DNA of 64,000 nucleotides from NCBI RefSeq assembly GCF_019400745.1, contig NZ_WJIB01000010.1:1-64000 (forward strand). The letters are read 5' to 3'. Under the pieces are notes generated by a model. It was not told the DNA's origin, did no database searches, and was given only the letters and a program-made list of their open reading frames with translations. Positions within the stretch are counted from its first letter, which is position 1, and each line of letters starts with the position of its first letter. Below, piece by piece: positions 59,811 through 64,000 of the stretch. Source of the stretch: Cohnella sp. CFH 77786 (GTDB taxonomy: Bacteria; Bacillota; Bacilli; Paenibacillales; Paenibacillaceae). Made by a program: the position numbers and the translations under genes.

Positions 59811-60377
59811 TTATTCGATGTTTCCTTTCTTTAGAACGCCGAGCTCGTGAACGATCCGGGCGACCGTGCTGTCCAGGTCGACATTTTCGACAACGAGCTC
59901 GCATTTCTTGCGGTAGGTCACCTCGTCGGTGTAGTGGCCGAGATACGCTTCAATCACGTCGTATTTCGAACCCTTGCTTTCCAATCTCTCGCGAACCGTC
60001 TGCTTGTCCACGTATATGAACACTCGAACCACCCGGTCGCCATACAATCGCTTGACGGCTTCCGCTCCTTCCCGGTTGAGAACCAAGCTGACTCCTTTGC
60101 CGGAGCCGAGCGCATCATCCATCTCGCGTTTAAGCACCCCGTAACGGTTCCGGTCGATTTCCGCCGTTTGGATGAACCCGCCTTCTTCCGCCCACTTGTC
60201 AAACTGTTGGACGCTTACGTAATGATAGTCCGAATCGGGTTGATTCGGATTGCGGGGTGGCCTCGTGGTCGCGGACACAACCTGCCGGTAACCCAATGCT
60301 CGCGAGACCAGGCGAGCGATGGTTTTGCGTCCCGCCCCGCTCGTTCCCGTGAATACGATAATGTCGCAGCCGTTCAT
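59811..60377 (-). CDS. Guanylate-kinase-like protein with altered P-loop
   Basis: The protein is 188 residues from the ATG at 60377 (GGGGGTG six bases upstream). It contains a guanylate kinase fold: VFTGTSGAGRKTIARLVSRAL, SATTRPPRNPNQPDSDYHYVS (GMP-binding region), ERLESKGSKYDVIEAYLGHYTDEVTYRKKCELVVEN. The Walker A Lys of guanylate kinase (SGxGKxT) is Arg here (SGAGRKT), with Lys one place later. Activity as guanylate kinase is uncertain; it is a paralogue-like stand-alone gene. Confidence 0.75.
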   Translation of the reverse strand: MNGCDIIVFTGTSGAGRKTIARLVSRALGYRQVVSATTRPPRNPNQPDSDYHYVSVQQFDKWAEEGGFIQTAEIDRNRYGVLKREMDDALGSGKGVSLVLNREGAEAVKRLYGDRVVRVFIYVDKQTVRERLESKGSKYDVIEAYLGHYTDEVTYRKKCELVVENVDLDSTVARIVHELGVLKKGNIE

Positions 60378-60447
60378 GCGCCGCACCCCCTTGTCCGTAT
60401 CTATCTTATATATCGGCATACGGGAGAAAAAAGCAGATAGCTCCCTT

Positions 60448-61695
60448 TCAGGGTATGCGGTTTGCCGAGGAGAGAAGACGGTCGATTTCCCGCTCTACGT
60501 CCGCCGGGTCGTTCATGTAGTTATACGTTCCGAGCAAGGTGGCTGTCGCTTCCGGATCGGCTCCCAGCAACCGGTAAACGGCGGTTTTCTCCGGAAAGAA
60601 CGCCCGGCCCCCGGCAATCCGGCAAGCTTGCCGGAATCGGGACATCAGTTTCTTCTCCATGGCGGACTGGTACACACGTCCGATCAACTCCCCGTTCGGC
60701 CCCCAAATCTTCGGGTCGTAATCCGCAAGGATCGCCGCGAGCAGTCTCGAGCCGTACAAGGCGTCGTGGATCCCCTGACCGAGCCGGGGGTCCTTGAAGG
60801 TCATGGCGTCTCCGACGAGCGCCCATCCTTTCCCCATCCCTTGGTACCAGAAGTTCTCGAAGCCGTGCAATCCCCGAATCCGATCCTCGAACACCGCTTT
60901 GGCGAGCCGCCGGGGCAATGCCGTATCGCCGAACTCTTCCGAGATGAATGCCCGGAATGCGGTTTCCGCATGGGCGGAAAAACGGGGGCTCCAGGACGAG
61001 CTCTCCAGCGGATACGTCACCCCGATGACATGCCGCCCGCCTCCGGCCGGATAGACAGCCGCCGTTCTGTCCCGCCGCTGATAGAATTCGGAGCGCGGCT
61101 CCCCTTCCTCGGCATAGCCGGAGACGTAAGCGACGCAGAAGGCGCCATTCGAAGGCTGCGAAGCTTTCCGAGCGCATCCGGCCATTTCGCGCACCCGGGA
61201 ACGCCTTCCGTCCGCTCCGACGACCATATGCGCGGTAAAGCTGACCGCTCGGCCATCCAGGTTCTGTCCGACGACTCCCGCCACCGTGCCGTTCTCCCGA
61301 ACCAGCCCCATCACCTTGAAGCCCTCGAGCACGGTTACGCCGGCCTGGGCTTTGGCATGGTCAAGCAACGTACGATCGAGGATCAGTCGGCGGACGCACA
61401 GACAGGAAGACGCTTCCGCTCCCCCCGGGATAACGCCCTCGATTTCCGCTCCGTCAATATTCAGACGAGCCCGACTATACAAGGGCGAGCCCGACTCCAG
61501 AAGCCGGTCCAGCACGCCCATTTCCTTCAGCATCGCAAGGGAATTCCCGTACAGATTCGGAATGCAGAGCGTGTCGCTCGGAAACAGATTTTCGTCCAGC
61601 AGCAGCACCTCGAACCCCTCTTGAGCCATTTCATAGGCCAAGGTTGAGCCGGCAACCCGCGCTCCCACTACGATGACGTCGTACTCGGACTTCAT
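60448..61695 (-). CDS. FAD-dependent oxidoreductase (geranylgeranyl-reductase/monooxygenase-like)
   Basis: The protein is 415 residues from the ATG at 61695, starting MKSEYDVIVVGARVAGSTLAYEMAQEGFEVLLLDE. It has the N-terminal FAD motif in variant form (GARVAG), DG at VVGADGRRSRVREMAG, and the GD motif ALVGDAMTFKDPRLGQGIHDAL. This matches group A flavin monooxygenases and reductases. The substrate is unknown. A GTG at 61710 is an alternative start. It is divergent from the permease operon, with an inverted TATGACC/GGTCATA repeat between them. Confidence 0.8.
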   Translation of the reverse strand: MKSEYDVIVVGARVAGSTLAYEMAQEGFEVLLLDENLFPSDTLCIPNLYGNSLAMLKEMGVLDRLLESGSPLYSRARLNIDGAEIEGVIPGGAEASSCLCVRRLILDRTLLDHAKAQAGVTVLEGFKVMGLVRENGTVAGVVGQNLDGRAVSFTAHMVVGADGRRSRVREMAGCARKASQPSNGAFCVAYVSGYAEEGEPRSEFYQRRDRTAAVYPAGGGRHVIGVTYPLESSSWSPRFSAHAETAFRAFISEEFGDTALPRRLAKAVFEDRIRGLHGFENFWYQGMGKGWALVGDAMTFKDPRLGQGIHDALYGSRLLAAILADYDPKIWGPNGELIGRVYQSAMEKKLMSRFRQACRIAGGRAFFPEKTAVYRLLGADPEATATLLGTYNYMNDPADVEREIDRLLSSANRIP

Positions 61696-61763
61696 TTTCA
61701 GAAGACGCACCTTCCAACCGTATCTTATCTATCCTTTTCCAATCGTAACTTGCGCTTCCATCC

Positions 61764-61798
61764 TATGACCAGTTACAAACGTCACAACTTCGGTCATA
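61764..61798. promoter_or_regulatory. Inverted repeat TATGACC-GGTCATA between flavoprotein and permease genes
   Basis: TATGACC (61764-61770) pairs with GGTCATA (61792-61798). The left half continues as TATGACCAGTTACAAACGTC, which matches the site at 21419 (TATGACCAGTGACATGCGTC) at 17 of 20 positions, suggesting a shared regulator. Confidence 0.45.
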
Positions 61799-61887
61799 AG
61801 CGGAGCCTCGGAGAAATAACTTGTCTATATCGCGTTCCAGGCGAATATCGTATACTAAACGTAAACATTTCGATTAGGAGGTGGATC

Positions 61888-63015
61888 ATGCCTCAATCGG
61901 TCTACCGTTGGACGCTGAACCTGCTGACCGCAGGATGCCTGATCTTCCTGTATCTGATCTTCACCAATCGCGACCTTTCGTCCCTTGTCACTTGGTTCAC
62001 GTTCCGGCCGGAGCAGTGGCAGGGCGTGAAGACCTTGTTCGTCAGTCTCTTCCTGGAAGCCTTGCCCTTCATCCTGCTCGGGGTGCTCGTCTCCTCGGCT
62101 TTGCACTTGTTCGTGTCGGACAACGCCCTGCGCCGGCTCATCCCGGCTCACCCGGTTCCCGGCGTGCTGCTCGCCTGCCTGCTCGGCATCCTGCTGCCGG
62201 TGTGCGAGTGCGGGATGATCCCGATCGTCCGCGGGCTGATCCGCAAAGGCATGCCGGCCTATCTCGGCATCACCTACATCCTTGCCGCCCCCATCCTCAA
62301 CCCGGTCACGTACGCGGCCACGTACCTGGCTTTCCGGACGCAGCCGGAAATGGCGTATTACCGGATGGGACTGGCCTTCGTCTGTGCGGCAGCCATCGGC
62401 TGGATCCTGTATGCGTTCGCGAAGCGGAACCCGCTGAGGACGGAGCCTCGCGGCCATCGCGGTCGCGATCATGGCCACGGTCACGATCACGGTAGCCGCG
62501 ATCATGGCCACGGTCACGATCACGGTAGCCGCGATCATGGTCACCATCACGATCACGGTCATGGACACGTACATACCCACGGCCACCATCACGACCATCG
62601 CCGCAAAGGGAATCCCGTTCTTCAAACGTTCACCCACGCGTCGGACGAATTTTTCGAAATGGGCAAATACTTGGTGCTCGGGGCGTTCCTGACCGCGGTC
62701 ATCCAGACGTTCGTCAGTCGGCAGGACCTCCTCTCTCTGGGAGGCGGCCCGATCGGCTCGCACCTGCTGATGATGGGGTTCGCTTATGTCATCTCGCTGT
62801 GCTCGACTTCCGACGCCTTCATCGCCGCTTCGTTCTCGGGCACCTTCCCGAAAGGCGCGATGCTTACGTTCATGGTCTTCGGCCCGATGCTCGACTTCAA
62901 AAACACGCTGATGATGCTGGCCACGTTCCGCACCCGGTTCGTCGTCCGGCTGTCGCTGCTCATCGCCGTCGTCGTGCTCGCCGCGTCCCTGCTGTTCGAA
63001 ACGCTCGTGCTCTAA
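61888..63015 (+). CDS. UPF0718/YcgR-type permease with His-rich loop
   Basis: This 375-residue permease has about eight membrane segments in two halves (ALPFILLGVLVSSALHLFV; LLGILLPVCECGMIPIVRGLIRKGMPAYLGITYILAAPILNPVTY; YVISLCSTSDAFIAASF). Conserved Cys in PVCECG and the SLCSTSD motif are family marks. Between the halves lies a loop of about 45 residues with repeated DHGHGHDHGSR units and further His-rich sequence, likely to bind metal. AGGAGGTGG precedes the ATG at 61888. With the next gene it forms a YcgR/YcgQ-type pair. Confidence 0.85.
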   Translation: MPQSVYRWTLNLLTAGCLIFLYLIFTNRDLSSLVTWFTFRPEQWQGVKTLFVSLFLEALPFILLGVLVSSALHLFVSDNALRRLIPAHPVPGVLLACLLGILLPVCECGMIPIVRGLIRKGMPAYLGITYILAAPILNPVTYAATYLAFRTQPEMAYYRMGLAFVCAAAIGWILYAFAKRNPLRTEPRGHRGRDHGHGHDHGSRDHGHGHDHGSRDHGHHHDHGHGHVHTHGHHHDHRRKGNPVLQTFTHASDEFFEMGKYLVLGAFLTAVIQTFVSRQDLLSLGGGPIGSHLLMMGFAYVISLCSTSDAFIAASFSGTFPKGAMLTFMVFGPMLDFKNTLMMLATFRTRFVVRLSLLIAVVVLAASLLFETLVL

Positions 63016-63026
63016 AAGGAGGGCCT

Positions 63027-64000
63027 ATGGAAACTCATTCCCACCGCAGCCTTATGGCGCATCATTTCATCCGAGCCCTGATCCTGGGCGGCTTCGCTTT
63101 CTACATCATCCGGCTCGTCCGGCTGGACACGCTCACGCTCTATATCGCTCCGCGCATGACGATCTACGTCAAGCTGGCCGCCATGGGCCTGTATTTGGTT
63201 GCCGCCGTTCAGCTCTACCAAGCGTTCCGCGCATGGCAAGGCCAGAAGGACGCGGCGGCATGTGACTGCGAGCATCCGCCTTCCGAATCCTTTTGGCGCA
63301 GCGCCGCGGTGTACACCTTGTTCGCCGTTCCGCTGCTTGTCGGATTCATCACGCCGGACACCACGATCGGAAGCGCGATGGCCGGCAAGAAGGGCATGAA
63401 CCTCTCCGCCGCGTCGGCGGTGAAACCGACGAACGGAGTTGTACCCGCTCCCGCTGCTTCCCCGTCGAAGGCACCCCCGGTTGAGCCTTCCGCGGAGCCG
63501 AACGGCGGCGAATCATCCGCGGGCAAGCCGGCGGACAACCTGGACGCGTTGTTCCCATCGGACCAATTCTCGGAGGCTTACGCGAATTACGGCAAACGGA
63601 TTTACCGCCAGCCGGCGATCGAAGTCACGGAGAAGAGTTTTATGGAAATCCTCACTACGCTCGACATGTTCCTCGACAACTTCGTCGGCAAGAAGCTGAC
63701 GATCAGCGGGTTCGTGTACCGGGATGAAACAATCGCCAAGGACCGCTTCGTGCTCGGGCGGTTCGCGGTCCAATGCTGCACCGCGGACGCGCTCCCATAC
63801 GGGATCATGGTTTCAAGCGGGAATCTGAACGCCAATGCGTATCCCAACGACACGTGGCTTCGGATTACCGGCACGCTGGAGAAGACCGATTACAACGGCA
63901 ACCAGATCATGGGACTCAAGCTGGAGAAAGCGGAGAAGATCAAGCCGGCGTCCGATCCATACGTGTATCCGGATCTGGATTTCGGTTTGGAGGATACGCA
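63027..64000 (+). CDS. TIGR03943/YcgQ-type permease subunit (cut by window end)
   Basis: The reading frame opens at the ATG at 63027 (AAAGGAGGG upstream) and runs past base 64000 without a stop: at least 324 residues. N-terminal membrane helices (FIRALILGGFAFYIIRLVRL; YVKLAAMGLYLVAAVQLY) and a CDC motif are followed by a linker and the DUF1980 domain (ALFPSDQFSEAYANYGKRIYRQPAIEVTEKSFMEILTTLDMF ... DNFVGKKLTISGFVYRDE). It is the usual partner of the upstream permease, 11 bases away, in a putative metal-related transporter. Confidence 0.85.
   Translation, partial: METHSHRSLMAHHFIRALILGGFAFYIIRLVRLDTLTLYIAPRMTIYVKLAAMGLYLVAAVQLYQAFRAWQGQKDAAACDCEHPPSESFWRSAAVYTLFAVPLLVGFITPDTTIGSAMAGKKGMNLSAASAVKPTNGVVPAPAASPSKAPPVEPSAEPNGGESSAGKPADNLDALFPSDQFSEAYANYGKRIYRQPAIEVTEKSFMEILTTLDMFLDNFVGKKLTISGFVYRDETIAKDRFVLGRFAVQCCTADALPYGIMVSSGNLNANAYPNDTWLRITGTLEKTDYNGNQIMGLKLEKAEKIKPASDPYVYPDLDFGLEDT

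Overview
The window looks like the chromosome of a high-G+C, endospore-forming member of the Paenibacillaceae (Paenibacillus/Cohnella type). Supporting signs are two alpha/beta-type SASP genes with sigma-G-like promoters, Ku, an LtaS-type lipoteichoic acid synthase, a PBSX-like phage-tail locus, a YcgR/YcgQ-type pair, AGGAGG ribosome binding sites and TTGACA/TATAAT promoters. This assignment is inference from gene content; no species can be named.

Layout. (1) 1-1,400: edge region with an inverted-repeat cluster and a frameshifted YCF48-like lipoprotein gene. (2) 1,397-17,468: a contractile phage-tail cluster (sheath, tube, frameshifted chaperone, short tape measure, baseplate, fibre, XhlA, holin, lysin). 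It has no terminase, portal, capsid or integrase, so it reads as a tailocin rather than a prophage. It is preceded by an Xpf-like activator and a divergent XRE repressor, with an ImmA-type protease gene further on and repeated TTTACC-N5-GGTAAA operators. (3) 17,476-20,109: secreted WGxxGxxG protein, DUF2512 protein, Ku, two SASPs and tRNA-Thr(CGT). (4) 20,179-26,226: HD-GYP protein, NarL-type response regulator and two tandem paralogous 7TM histidine kinases, the second with a degraded ATP-binding domain. (5) 26,266-31,616: lipoprotein, SPL-like radical SAM enzyme behind a LexA-type box, and a nitrate assimilation unit (NarK-type transporter and NasC) with GlnR/TnrA-type boxes and an ANTAR-type antitermination leader. 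(6) 31,617-35,480: heptamer tandem repeat, ECF41 sigma factor with its oxidoreductase partner and matching promoter, and an RsiV-like domain protein. (7) 35,564-41,624: LacI-VOC-ThuA operon, phosphodiester glycosidase, solute-binding protein and aldose epimerase. (8) 41,626-47,910: FdhD and FdhF/YdeP-type oxidoreductase, membrane protein, ApbE with a ferric-reductase-like protein, and a 51-bp minisatellite. (9) 47,911-53,569: complete oppABCDF operon. (10) 53,570-56,681: candidate structured RNA, then a DHA2 efflux pump divergent from its TetR regulator with two palindromic operators. (11) 56,735-64,000: PAP2 protein, LtaS, small protein, guanylate-kinase-like protein, FAD oxidoreductase, and a YcgR/YcgQ-type permease pair cut by the window end.

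The strongest leads for something new are the tailocin and its control region, the dual-kinase/one-regulator system with a shared motif also found near the permease, the nitrate leader with two layers of nitrogen control, and the unannotated RNA at about 54,066-54,306. All family names are from recognition of sequence features by eye; no database search was run.
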